A stretch of 35,132 nucleotides of DNA, from positions 1 to 35,132 of the forward strand of contig JAFYUH010000195.1 of assembly GCA_017549605.1 (NCBI GenBank). Direction: 5' to 3'. Origin of the DNA: Bacteroidales bacterium (GTDB taxonomy: Bacteria > Bacteroidota > Bacteroidia > Bacteroidales > F082). The notes under the pieces were generated by a model that was given only the letters and a program-made list of their open reading frames with translations, did not search any database and was not told where the DNA came from. Below are positions 16,285 through 24,742 of this stretch, in pieces; positions within the stretch are counted from its first letter, which is position 1; each line of letters begins with the position of its first letter. The translations under genes and the position numbers were made by a program.

Positions 16285-17031
16285 TTAGTTATTGGTTCCT
16301 ATTCTGGCTGCTCTTATCCATCTACTATGAGCTTGGTCTGCTATATCACCATGTGATCGGTCTATTAATCCTTCCGTGGCGTTATTCCAGACATCAATCA
16401 TGGTATAATAGCGTAACGATAATGTCAACTGTGACAGTTTATGATTGAAAGCGGCTAGTCGGTCATTAATTGCCCAAAGTGTGGTAGAACGTTCTGCTCC
16501 AGTGAGCATATTTCCGTTTCCACCTTTGGCTATGGCATCACGAAGTGTTGTATATACAGTTATCAATTCCGTTGCAGTTTCCACATATAGATTATTCATG
16601 GAAAGCGTAGCTGCAATACCTTGTGGATTCTCGGCTATGGCTTTCTTTAGATTACATAAATTGATAAATAGCCTGACACCATCGTCATAAAGATGTGTAG
16701 CAGCCTTTAATGATGAAGCATATCCATCAATACTCTTTAAGTAGGAGTTGTACTTTTTCTCCCATTTATGTATTTGAGTAAATTCTGCTGCTATGGTATT
16801 CTGTAGTAACGCTGTTTTCTTTTGACCTTCAATTTGATCTTTTATCTGTCCATTTATCAATTCGTTACCTTCTGCCAATGCTGCCCATTCGAGAGGGTTG
16901 GCAGAAACAACCTGTGCGTTCACTCTTGTTGACGCAATAAGTGAGGCTAATAGTATCAGCCCAAAAACAATCACCCATTTTTGAGCTTGACTCAATGGCC
17001 TTTTATCTTTAATTGTAGTTCGCAAACTCAT
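16285..17031 (-). CDS. Secreted VirB5-like helical protein, copy B
   Basis: This is a 248-residue protein with a longer N-terminal region before the hydrophobic signal (WVIVFGLILLASLIASTRVNA, residues about 19-39). The mature part is helical and parallels copy A: PLEWAALAEGNE, a Lys-rich helix, LSLRYYTMIDVWNN, and the ending GDIADQAHSRWIRAA with the I-x3-A-x2-RW signature. Its start overlaps the PH-domain gene's end by 23 bases. A tandem duplication with copy A is the simplest explanation. A surface or pilus-tip role is inferred from similarity of layout to VirB5, not from a direct family match. Confidence 0.6.
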   Translation of the reverse strand: MSLRTTIKDKRPLSQAQKWVIVFGLILLASLIASTRVNAQVVSANPLEWAALAEGNELINGQIKDQIEGQKKTALLQNTIAAEFTQIHKWEKKYNSYLKSIDGYASSLKAATHLYDDGVRLFINLCNLKKAIAENPQGIAATLSMNNLYVETATELITVYTTLRDAIAKGGNGNMLTGAERSTTLWAINDRLAAFNHKLSQLTLSLRYYTMIDVWNNATEGLIDRSHGDIADQAHSRWIRAARIGTNN

Positions 17032-17485
17032 GTATATTCATTCTTGAACGGTTATATGAAACTCTTTCCCTTAGTATATCCACTAAATCGGACTTCTCTT
17101 TCATACCGATTATATCTAATTTGGGTGTACTTTTATCACCAGAGTATATGCTGACGGTCTTTAAACCCATCAATTGTTGCATGAAAGTACTACGCTCATC
17201 ATAATCCACAACTCGGTATAATTCAACAAAATCACGATTCCTTGTAAATACCCCGTGCTCGTAAATTAGCTGTTGCTCTGTAATGGTATATTCCATACCC
17301 CGTAGGTAGATGTAATTGTAATAAGCATGAAATGTAATGGCAAGCGCAATACAAAAGAAGATTGACGAGAATGGTATATCCATACCTCCAACAATGAACA
17401 TAACTACAGCAAACAAGATGGAGGGTAATTGGTCAATTATAAATTGTCTCCAGTCTGGCTTTATATATATTGTTTGATATCTCAT
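17009..17485 (-). CDS. Bacterial PH-domain membrane protein (bPH_2/YdbS-like)
   Basis: This is a 158-residue protein. Two adjacent membrane segments (about residues 17-33 and 38-53) are followed by a bacterial PH-type domain at about 58-145: YTITEQQLIYEHGVFTRNRD, then VVDYDERSTFMQQLMGLKTV and SIYSGD. This is the layout of bPH_2 (PF03703, formerly DUF304) proteins, in which a helical hairpin anchors a PH-like domain facing the cytoplasm. Their function is mostly unknown. It starts two bases after the Toprim gene's stop and overlaps the next gene. A PH-type protein in a transfer operon is unusual. Confidence 0.75.
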   Translation of the reverse strand: MRYQTIYIKPDWRQFIIDQLPSILFAVVMFIVGGMDIPFSSIFFCIALAITFHAYYNYIYLRGMEYTITEQQLIYEHGVFTRNRDFVELYRVVDYDERSTFMQQLMGLKTVSIYSGDKSTPKLDIIGMKEKSDLVDILRERVSYNRSRMNIHEFANYN

Positions 17486-17487
17486 AT

Positions 17488-18852
17488 TTATCTGCGATAA
17501 TGGCGTTTTTCTTCATTTGATTCCTCTATCTCAATTGAACCGTCACCGTCAATATCACTACCAACGGGCTTTTTTAGGGACTTGCTTTCATTAAGAAGTT
17601 GCTCGTTCCAATCTTTATAACCATCAATAGGTATTTCTCTAGTGACTTTTACTATACAGTCATTCACCATTTTGTAAAATGTCGTATATGCCTTATCTCT
17701 CTCATCACCTAAGGTTTGTTTATCTTCTGGGTTGAGATAAGCAGTTGCATATTCTTCGGAAAGACGAAATGCTGAGAAATATTGTTTTTTTACAGCTTCA
17801 GGTAGTTTCGAAAACGCTTCAGCTTTATCATCATCGATTTCTATATTTCCAGGAGTGTCCAGAAACTTTTTAGCAACTTCACTGTCCGGTTTAAGAGTCT
17901 TGACTAATCCTTCAAAGTTTGCAACAAACTGTTTACCGGCAACATCATTATCAAAACATAAATGGAAGGTTGCTTTAGGAGCATGACTGATTACACCATC
18001 CATCTGCTTTAATGTAGGTGTTCCGCCTGTAGATACGAAAACACCATCTCTAAGATCCTTGACTTCTCGGTGTCTGAGTTGAAAGTAAGCCATAGCATCA
18101 TAAGCACTCTCAAACAGATAAACGTGTTTAGCTTCATCTAATTTAGTGTCATTAGGCGATGCAATCCACAATCCTTCACTGCCATTGCTTCCGGCTGCTT
18201 TTCCTTTATAGGCACTTTCACCATCTTTACGCATCCTGCCTCTTTCCTCAAAACCGACTGTAACACCTTCTTTTCCTGGAATTACAAGAGGGAAACTGAG
18301 GTTTCTGTAATATGTACCAGACTGAGAAGTGGATTTTTTTGATGCAAGCAGGATATGATGACGAAATGCAAATTGTGTCGTTAAATCAATGCCACGATGC
18401 TTGAAATATGGATAGAACATTTTTTGACTATCTCGATCTCTTCCATCAAATGACCTGATGCTGTAATCATTGATATTAAAAGGTTTCAATGATTGATCTT
18501 CTGACTTGATGTCTTTCACTTTCTCTTCACAAGGTGCATTGAGCAAACGGCTACACACTTTGTTGACCAAATGGTCTAGATTCATCCCCGGAGAATAATC
18601 AATAAATAAATCAGGATGTTCCTTGATGAATGAAATGATATTATAAGATTTTTGTGCAGGAGGTTGAAAGCAACAATTACCGTTCTGAGTGACAATGAAT
18701 TTATTGCCTCTTATCCTACGTCCATCTCTGTCAAGCATGACAAATGATGGATAACGTAATCCATCTCTTTTATTCTGTACATAACCAGCATCTATCAAAA
18801 GTTGTTGGATGCTTATTCGTTGCTTATAATCTTCGTAAGATAAATCTGCCAT
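17488..18852 (-). CDS. Toprim-domain primase-like protein (TraP-type)
   Basis: The start is set at ATG 18850-18852 (454 residues). A longer frame to 18903 would overlap the preceding gene and adds a sequence unlike the family N-terminus. The N-terminal ~105 residues (SIQQLLIDAGY, then GNCCFQPPAQKSYNIISFI) resemble the CHC2-type zinc-finger region of Bacteroidetes mobile primases but show no obvious CHC2 cysteine set. The Toprim core is FESAYDAMAYF (E248, D252) and LCFDNDVAGKQF (D301, D303, G306), the metal-binding Glu and DxD motifs. It probably primes the incoming strand or resembles CTnDOT TraP. The C-terminus is Glu-rich, then KRHYRR. Confidence 0.75.
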   Translation of the reverse strand: MADLSYEDYKQRISIQQLLIDAGYVQNKRDGLRYPSFVMLDRDGRRIRGNKFIVTQNGNCCFQPPAQKSYNIISFIKEHPDLFIDYSPGMNLDHLVNKVCSRLLNAPCEEKVKDIKSEDQSLKPFNINDYSIRSFDGRDRDSQKMFYPYFKHRGIDLTTQFAFRHHILLASKKSTSQSGTYYRNLSFPLVIPGKEGVTVGFEERGRMRKDGESAYKGKAAGSNGSEGLWIASPNDTKLDEAKHVYLFESAYDAMAYFQLRHREVKDLRDGVFVSTGGTPTLKQMDGVISHAPKATFHLCFDNDVAGKQFVANFEGLVKTLKPDSEVAKKFLDTPGNIEIDDDKAEAFSKLPEAVKKQYFSAFRLSEEYATAYLNPEDKQTLGDERDKAYTTFYKMVNDCIVKVTREIPIDGYKDWNEQLLNESKSLKKPVGSDIDGDGSIEIEESNEEKRHYRR

Positions 18853-18862
18853 AAAGTGTATT

Positions 18863-19078
18863 TTATGAATGATAATTGACTGCAACAAATGAGCATTCTC
18901 CAATATTCAATATTGGCTCATTGTCGAAAACAACACAGAAAAATTCTGCTTGATTCTTGATTGGTCGCCATTGTTTGCCTTCATACTCGATAAACATTTT
19001 CTCAACATCGATAACTTTGACTCCTGTATTTGATTCAAACTTTTCTATCTGTTCTTGTGTAATTACTTTCTTTTTCAT
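18863..19078 (-). CDS. Unrecognised small protein (71 aa)
   Basis: This is a 71-residue soluble protein, MKKKVITQEQIEKFESNTG at the start, with a beta-rich second half (FFCVVFDNEPI, CSFVAVNY). It lies 18 bases after the 551-residue protein gene and 10 bases before the Toprim start. No motif is recognised. The packing and Lys-rich start suggest a genuine small gene. Confidence 0.55.
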   Translation of the reverse strand: MKKKVITQEQIEKFESNTGVKVIDVEKMFIEYEGKQWRPIKNQAEFFCVVFDNEPILNIGECSFVAVNYHS

Positions 19079-19096
19079 ATTCTTATGCTTTAAAAT

Positions 19097-20752
19097 TTAT
19101 CTACCTAATCCAACACCATGTTCAGCTGCATTTACACCTGCTTCAAATGCCCTACATGCTATATCCTTTGGTGAGTCTACACCTGGTTTCATATATACAT
19201 GACCACTTCCATGACGTTCCATATAGATATTTGGGGCAGGATGATGTGGGCCTCTTACCAACTCACCAGCTATGGTTAATGCAGCAAGGAGTCCTGCACC
19301 GAAATGGAACCCTTTGTTTTCTTGTGGCACGTTTTTCATATCAACTTCATGAAACACCTTGGAGAAGAGTTTCATGCGATGATAATCATCTACGGCCATG
19401 AATTTGTCATATTGTTTCTGCGTAATCTCATGAGATATGGCTTCACCGTTAATGACAGCCGTCATACGATACTTAATATCTCCCTTGTTGTCTTTCTCTA
19501 ATTCTCCAACTTTGTCTCTAACAGGCTCAACCTTGATTTCACCAACAGTGACTTCTCTTCCATGTTTCCCTTCTCTGTACCATGCCTGGTCTTTCATTTC
19601 ATAAAGTGATTCACCATGAACACGTGCAATACCTTGCTTGGCATCAAGCTGTTCTTGGTGATAGGGAACTGTCACCTGCAGGTCTTTATCAATGGAAACT
19701 TCATTCAATTCCTGTTCATTGCTTATGTTACTATCCAACTTACGTAGTTCATGAATAACTTCAGGATTCAAATCAAGATGGATTAACTCTTTGGTGTTAA
19801 GCATATCCATACTGATTTTTGTGCTATAATCATTTTTTATAACCTCGTTAATCAGATCAATGCGAGATTGAACAGGTACTTCATTGATGGAATTACTAGT
19901 TAACTTTTTGATTTCTTCATCGGTTAGATCATAAACAAAATCTTTGTTTATAGCCGCCGACTGAATGGTAAGTGTCTTCTTGTCTGCATCTACAACAATA
20001 CCATGGCTTGTGAGTACTTCCTGCCATTTGTCATTACTGAAATAGACATTTGACGTTATTTGGTCTTTGTACGGTTTTGCATCTTCTTTTGGACGAGGTC
20101 TGGATTGAATCTCAGGAGTGATATTGCTTAATTCCTTCAATATATCATCCTTCTGGATAATCTGTTGGCGGTTATTTTGCTCTTTGTAATAAAAACCATA
20201 ACCACCACTAAGCAGTTCTCCTGGTTTTCTTCTTCCATCAGGACGGTCGGGCACCATGGGAGCACCTTGCATAAAAAGCGCACCGCCAACTCTTCGCATA
20301 TGGAAACCTTCTTGTTGACGAGGTGTCCATCCCAATATACCATGATGATGCCACATGTCCAAAGGATGGTGTATGTGCGCTCTTCCAGCTCCCATAGGTC
20401 TTCCATATTCACCAACACCTATACGATAACCGTGTAAGCCCATGACAACACGGCCATTTGCATTTCGTGCATGGACAAAATCTTTTGGCATATTAAAGTC
20501 ATTTGCAACTATATCAGTAAAGGTGTTGTATGCCTGTTTGTTAGATGAATTCGTACCTCCGTCAGTCAATGATTTAAGTTGCTGTACGCTAATTTTATAA
20601 GTCAGCAAAGGTGAATCATGTCCTTGTACAGCAAGAAGATGGTCATTACCCTGCATGATAATATGTGCTTGCATACCGTTCTTTCGAAGGATTGCCTGCA
20701 GTTCAGGTGCAACATCACCATAATGACCTAAGGTATTTGAACGTATTGACAT
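19097..20752 (-). CDS. Unrecognised large accessory protein with His-rich patch (551 aa)
   Basis: No family is recognised with confidence. Visible parts are: a globular N-terminus (1-90); a Gly/His-rich segment at about 105-150 in which HIHH (126-129) and HHH (135-137) lie close together and could bind metal; an Arg/Pro/Gly-rich stretch (180-190); a long helical middle (200-400); a domain at about 400-460 with YRMTAVINGEAISHEIT and QYDKFMAVDDYHRMKLFSKVF that recalls DUF3945-type repeats of polyvalent proteins; and a hydrophobic Gly-rich stretch (about 482-497). It ends in HGVGLGR. Its place between DUF4099-type and Toprim genes suggests a DNA-transfer or establishment role. Confidence 0.5.
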   Translation of the reverse strand: MSIRSNTLGHYGDVAPELQAILRKNGMQAHIIMQGNDHLLAVQGHDSPLLTYKISVQQLKSLTDGGTNSSNKQAYNTFTDIVANDFNMPKDFVHARNANGRVVMGLHGYRIGVGEYGRPMGAGRAHIHHPLDMWHHHGILGWTPRQQEGFHMRRVGGALFMQGAPMVPDRPDGRRKPGELLSGGYGFYYKEQNNRQQIIQKDDILKELSNITPEIQSRPRPKEDAKPYKDQITSNVYFSNDKWQEVLTSHGIVVDADKKTLTIQSAAINKDFVYDLTDEEIKKLTSNSINEVPVQSRIDLINEVIKNDYSTKISMDMLNTKELIHLDLNPEVIHELRKLDSNISNEQELNEVSIDKDLQVTVPYHQEQLDAKQGIARVHGESLYEMKDQAWYREGKHGREVTVGEIKVEPVRDKVGELEKDNKGDIKYRMTAVINGEAISHEITQKQYDKFMAVDDYHRMKLFSKVFHEVDMKNVPQENKGFHFGAGLLAALTIAGELVRGPHHPAPNIYMERHGSGHVYMKPGVDSPKDIACRAFEAGVNAAEHGVGLGR

Positions 20753-20763
20753 TTTATACTGTA

Positions 20764-20988
20764 TTAAGCGTTACCATTCTCCATTGCTTGATCTAGCAGT
20801 TCAGCTTTCCAATCTAAGAATGCTTCAGCACTGTTTTCATTGATGTCTAAATTTCTATTGCTACAAAACTCCAGATATTCGTTTTGCCATTCCTGGGAAT
20901 GCAAATCAATAAATGTGACCAGATTGATTTCATTGGATTGATACATCTGAATCAATTCATCTTCGCTGTAAAATTTATCTTGTTTCAT
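20764..20988 (-). CDS. Unrecognised small acidic protein (74 aa)
   Basis: This is a 74-residue, helical, acidic protein (KFYSEDELIQMYQSNEINLV at the start). It lies 11 bases from each neighbour, downstream of the DUF4099-like gene, in the same operon. It has no membrane helix or signal. Its composition could suit a partner of the large proteins beside it, but no function is assigned. Confidence 0.6.
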   Translation of the reverse strand: MKQDKFYSEDELIQMYQSNEINLVTFIDLHSQEWQNEYLEFCSNRNLDINENSAEAFLDWKAELLDQAMENGNA

Positions 20989-20999
20989 ACGTAATTCAT

Positions 21000-21746
21000 T
21001 TAGCGTTTAATCGCACTGTTTTTAGCGATGACCTTTTTTTGTTCTTCCCAAATTTCATCAGTATAATCGTCTTCGTGGATATAGTCAAGTAACCCATTTT
21101 CATCCTTTACCCAACAACCGAAAAGACCGAAATTGTATTGATTGAACTGATTGTTACGTTGTTGCTCCCATCTTTTCATGTCGCCTGTTACTAAACGTAT
21201 TCCTGTTTTCTCATTAAGATCTATTCCTACAGTAACCATCTCTTCATCTTCAAGGAATGTAACTGGTTCGCCGTTTTGGATAATTTGAATCTCTGCTGAT
21301 GTCAGATGAAAATGTTCCATAAGTGAACGTAAATTTCGTCCGATAACAGGAGTTGGAATATACATGACCTGATTAGTTTCAGTATCAATTTGAACAAAGA
21401 ACTTTCCTGTGCTACCTGTTGGGGATACACTCACAATGGTTTTACCCTCAAGCATGGATTTTTGTTCTTCTTCAGAGTATTGTTCCAAATTACAGCGAAG
21501 CAATTGGGGATAGAACAAGACATCAATTGTTCCATCCTCTTTGCGATAGAATTTGAACCGTGTTCTGCTATAGATGATGTTGCCTTCATCATCAGATACC
21601 CGTATAGGCAATACAGGTGAACGTCTTCCGTCCTTAAGGTCTTCCAATACGTTCATTGGCAAATCCTCTATCATCTCTTGTGACAGACCGAACTGTTCTA
21701 GTGTGTAGTAAGGAAATTCTTCTTCCTTAAATGTCCTTTTGTTCAT
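21000..21746 (-). CDS. DUF4099/DUF3945-type accessory protein (248 aa)
   Basis: The N-terminal part (YYTLEQFGLSQEMIEDLPMN, then LEDLKDGRRSPVLPI) matches the DUF4099-type pattern of Bacteroidetes mobile elements, with a leucine-rich helix and a conserved G-R-R-S. The central part (LLRCNLEQYSEEEQKSMLEG, KTIV, then FVQIDTETNQVMYIPTPVIG) looks like DUF3945. Such domains commonly sit in polyvalent proteins of conjugative elements; the biochemical role is unknown. It is the first gene of the 14-kb accessory operon, with a candidate promoter at 21826-21853, and ends in KNSAIKR. Confidence 0.65.
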   Translation of the reverse strand: MNKRTFKEEEFPYYTLEQFGLSQEMIEDLPMNVLEDLKDGRRSPVLPIRVSDDEGNIIYSRTRFKFYRKEDGTIDVLFYPQLLRCNLEQYSEEEQKSMLEGKTIVSVSPTGSTGKFFVQIDTETNQVMYIPTPVIGRNLRSLMEHFHLTSAEIQIIQNGEPVTFLEDEEMVTVGIDLNEKTGIRLVTGDMKRWEQQRNNQFNQYNFGLFGCWVKDENGLLDYIHEDDYTDEIWEEQKKVIAKNSAIKR

Positions 21747-21889
21747 TTGTCCTTAATGTTTTTGTTTAGAAATACATGTAAATTTATCTATTAACTAGGT
21801 TTTTATCTATTTTCTTCTACTAATGAAAATGTACTTTTAATATTTATTATCAATAAAATTGAAATGGTACTCTGTTTTGGTACTGTGCG
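21747..21889. promoter_or_regulatory. Leader/promoter region of the accessory operon
   Basis: This 143-bp non-coding gap separates the T4SS operon from the accessory operon. On the minus strand a TTG (21853-21851), 17 bases, and TACATTTT (21833-21826, one mismatch to TAnnTTTG) form a plausible promoter. Two copies of TTTATCTATT and a GGTACT pair (21866-21871 and 21879-21884) may be regulator sites. No terminator hairpin is evident, so readthrough from the T4SS operon is possible. Confidence 0.4.
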
Positions 21890-24064
21890 TTACTTTTTAG
21901 CGAATTGCGTAATTGCTTTACACATGGCATCTACCTCTCGATTAACATTGACAAAATTTTCATAAAGAATATGTTCTTTGGCTTCTTTAGATGAGAAGGA
22001 GTAAAACTTGGGTAAGTCTATATAGTGTTTCTCTTCCTCTTCAATTTCTTTCATATTGAAGTCTGTCTTGCAATAGAATTTAGAAGTCTGGAACTCGGCA
22101 CTCTCCTGGATATTCATACTATCTCTATGACCTGTTTTTGTCTTAACAAAATCCCTTGCTGTCTGTCCGCAAATCCAACCTGTAGGCATATCAGAGATTT
22201 TGCTGGCTGGTACAAGATTATCCATATTCTCATTCAGATTGATCGAGGTTTTGTCTCGGTCAATGGTTACTCCTTTCTTTAACTGGACAATCTTACCGAA
22301 TATGTCATTTGACAACCATTCAAGAGTTTCCTTGGCTCTTGCCGAACCGCTTACAACATTACCGACGGTTGTGATGACTTTCTGCATTCCGACCTTACCA
22401 TAATCGCTTTCCAACTGTGGTAATTCTTGAAATCCCAATGTTACAGCTACCTTATTACTTCTTGCTGTACCAATTAGTCGGTCTATTTTATGGAAATATA
22501 GAGTAGGCAACTCATCCACAATGATACTTACTGGTACATTTTTACCTTGCCCTGTATTAACTCGTGTCACAAGACGATTTAGTATCAGTGCGTTTAGTGC
22601 TCCAATAATACTTTCCATTTCAGGGTCATTCGCTATAAGTAGATAACTTGGATTTTTGGGGTCACTTACCTTAAGATCAAAGTCATCGCCATCTTTATGG
22701 AATATCCAATAGGATTCCTTTGTTGCAAGACGGCTGGTATATACACGTAGCGTACCAATCATACCTTCCAACTGTTCCATAGCCTTATTTTTCAGGGCTG
22801 TTTGAAATGGGCCAAGCAAGGGGAGGACTTCGGGGTCTGTCTGCAATACATCGAATATGGTTGTATAATCCTGATTGAGAAAAGAAAGAATATGTGGCAT
22901 GTCTGAATACTGTCCAAGCCAATAATCAGGCTCTACATATAAGCCTTCTTTGTTTTTGGCTCGACCTGTAAGACGTTTCTGACCAGTCTGTTTGTCTTCA
23001 ACGTACTCTGCTTCAATCATCTTTCCGTCCTTATATGGTTTTTTGTTCCAATTACAAAAGAAGAAGATACATGCAGCAAGGAAGTTGACTGCAGAAGTTT
23101 GGAAGAACTGGTCACTGCCACCACCTTCTTTTTTACCTTTTTGGAGTGAGTCCAATAATGTCTCGGCAGTCTCGCTCGCAGCTGCAAGGTTATTGATATA
23201 TTTCAGTTGAATAGGGTTTACTCGCTTAGAGTATTCCACATCAACGAAATTAATAACATTGAATTTACATCCTTTTGGGGCTAAACCTCTTTTTTCATTC
23301 AACTTGTAATGATAGTATAGTTTTTTTGCAAGGGTCGGAAACTTGTAATCGTACACCACCATAGCAAATCCTTTAGCACTATGTTGACGAATATATGGTT
23401 CTATGATGGAGAACGTCTTACCCGAGCCTGGAGTACCGACAACCCATGTTCCTCGAAAAGGGTTGACGATATTTACCCAGCCTTTGCGGAATTTTCCTTT
23501 ATAGTAGTATCGCATAGGTATATTGACGCTGTACTTGTTCTCTATCTTTTCTTCACATTGAGTAAAAGATTCATTCTCAAAGTTGAAACGGTCTTTCATT
23601 AAACCCTCTTTCAAGAATTTCGATATGTTATCAAGTGCAATATGGACTAATATTGTACCCAAGATTGATGTAAGCATATATAGCCATCTATTCAGACTTA
23701 AAGTATAGATACGCATATCCATATTATGATTGAACAGATAGATAGAGAATACAATAATTAATAATCCTGCTACCAATGGATACAGTACCTGTCTACGGGC
23801 ATCAAACTCCAATTGTTTCTTGTTTCGTGTACCTATACAAGTAATACAGATGACAAGAAGGGTTGCTATCTTACTCCATATAAGATTTCCGTCATTATAG
23901 ATGAACCACCTTTTCATTCGACTGTGGATATCACAGATGATGCCACCACAGAAGTCAACAACCTGTGGATCTATGGCATACATAAAAAACTCTATGATTA
24001 TTGATGCATAGATTATGGTTCTGAATATTTTATAGGCTGTGATAAGGTCTTTGCTCTCTTCCAT
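21890..24064 (-). CDS. VirD4/TraG-family type IV coupling protein
   Basis: This is a 724-residue ATPase that would bring the relaxase-DNA complex to the T4SS channel. Three or four membrane segments lie in the first ~150 residues (about 17-30, 64-78, 95-110, 127-142). Walker A is GTPGSGKT (210-217) and Walker B is SIIVDE (513-518), with VVYDYKFPTLAKKLYYHYK and QLPQLESDYG-type regions fitting TraG/VirD4 (YWF-type conjugation proteins of Bacteroidetes, often named MobC). The C-terminus after Walker B (ARAKETLEWLS, CGQTARDF) is also typical. It is the last gene of the T4SS operon, 7 bases after the lipoprotein, while the relaxase is about 15 kb away on the other strand. Confidence 0.9.
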   Translation of the reverse strand: MEESKDLITAYKIFRTIIYASIIIEFFMYAIDPQVVDFCGGIICDIHSRMKRWFIYNDGNLIWSKIATLLVICITCIGTRNKKQLEFDARRQVLYPLVAGLLIIVFSIYLFNHNMDMRIYTLSLNRWLYMLTSILGTILVHIALDNISKFLKEGLMKDRFNFENESFTQCEEKIENKYSVNIPMRYYYKGKFRKGWVNIVNPFRGTWVVGTPGSGKTFSIIEPYIRQHSAKGFAMVVYDYKFPTLAKKLYYHYKLNEKRGLAPKGCKFNVINFVDVEYSKRVNPIQLKYINNLAAASETAETLLDSLQKGKKEGGGSDQFFQTSAVNFLAACIFFFCNWNKKPYKDGKMIEAEYVEDKQTGQKRLTGRAKNKEGLYVEPDYWLGQYSDMPHILSFLNQDYTTIFDVLQTDPEVLPLLGPFQTALKNKAMEQLEGMIGTLRVYTSRLATKESYWIFHKDGDDFDLKVSDPKNPSYLLIANDPEMESIIGALNALILNRLVTRVNTGQGKNVPVSIIVDELPTLYFHKIDRLIGTARSNKVAVTLGFQELPQLESDYGKVGMQKVITTVGNVVSGSARAKETLEWLSNDIFGKIVQLKKGVTIDRDKTSINLNENMDNLVPASKISDMPTGWICGQTARDFVKTKTGHRDSMNIQESAEFQTSKFYCKTDFNMKEIEEEEKHYIDLPKFYSFSSKEAKEHILYENFVNVNREVDAMCKAITQFAKK

Positions 24065-24071
24065 ATGGTAA

Positions 24072-24728
24072 TCAGTAGATGGTTACTATTGGTCTGACTT
24101 TATGACTTTCATCTTTTGGAGTTTCCTGACGCGTACCGCTTCCTAAACTATATAGCCATGCCTTTGCGGCTTCTTGACCTTTTACTTCTGTACTTGTCCA
24201 ATACCAACATCTGTCTGGATCATCAGAAATAGGTGTTCCTCCAATTGATTCTAGATAAGGATTGACGGCTGATTTGGCATTGTATAGCAGTTGCATCTGA
24301 GCGACTGAAGGGACATAAGCACTCTGACCATATTCCCAAATCGCAAATACAGATTTAGCTAATGGTGACCCCATCGCAGCTGTACTGTATATGGCATGGG
24401 TGTTCTCGTTACCATCAAAAGCAGTAACATTTGACGATGTATTCTGTTTAACGCCTAAGCTGTCAGCAAAAGCAACATGGTTAATGTCTCTAAGATATAC
24501 GGCATAACCTTTTTCCTCAGTGCTTTCATGATTCAAATGAAAGACTACAGCTATTGGTGTCTTGCCTTCATCAAGACATCTTTCTAAAGTAACAACCTTT
24601 CCGTCAGTGCATAGAATATGACCGATTTTTGTTGAAAAGTCTTGAGCCATTTCATGCTCTTCACAACTTGCCAATGTCATACACAACATCAGCGAGAGGG
24701 TCATATAGTGAAATATATTCTTAATCAT
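24072..24728 (-). CDS. Lipoprotein with DUF1566/Lcl-like C-terminal domain
   Basis: This is a 218-residue protein with a lipoprotein signal (LSLMLCMTLASC, Cys22 followed by EEH). The C-terminal part (about 135-218) shows the DUF1566/FGE-like pattern: YVPSVAQMQLLYN, then CWYWTSTEV, AWLYSLGSGTR and the terminal KVRPIVTIY. In Bacteroidetes such domains occur in surface or fimbria-associated lipoproteins and have a C-type-lectin-like relation. It lies between the TraO-like protein and the coupling protein. Surface display with a role in recipient contact or exclusion is a reasonable inference. Confidence 0.65.
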   Translation of the reverse strand: MIKNIFHYMTLSLMLCMTLASCEEHEMAQDFSTKIGHILCTDGKVVTLERCLDEGKTPIAVVFHLNHESTEEKGYAVYLRDINHVAFADSLGVKQNTSSNVTAFDGNENTHAIYSTAAMGSPLAKSVFAIWEYGQSAYVPSVAQMQLLYNAKSAVNPYLESIGGTPISDDPDRCWYWTSTEVKGQEAAKAWLYSLGSGTRQETPKDESHKVRPIVTIY

Positions 24729-24742
24729 ATTATTCTCGTTTT

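Noticed and set aside
18853-18903. Longer Toprim-protein start
   Set aside because: It overlaps the preceding small gene by 41 bases and adds a sequence without family features.
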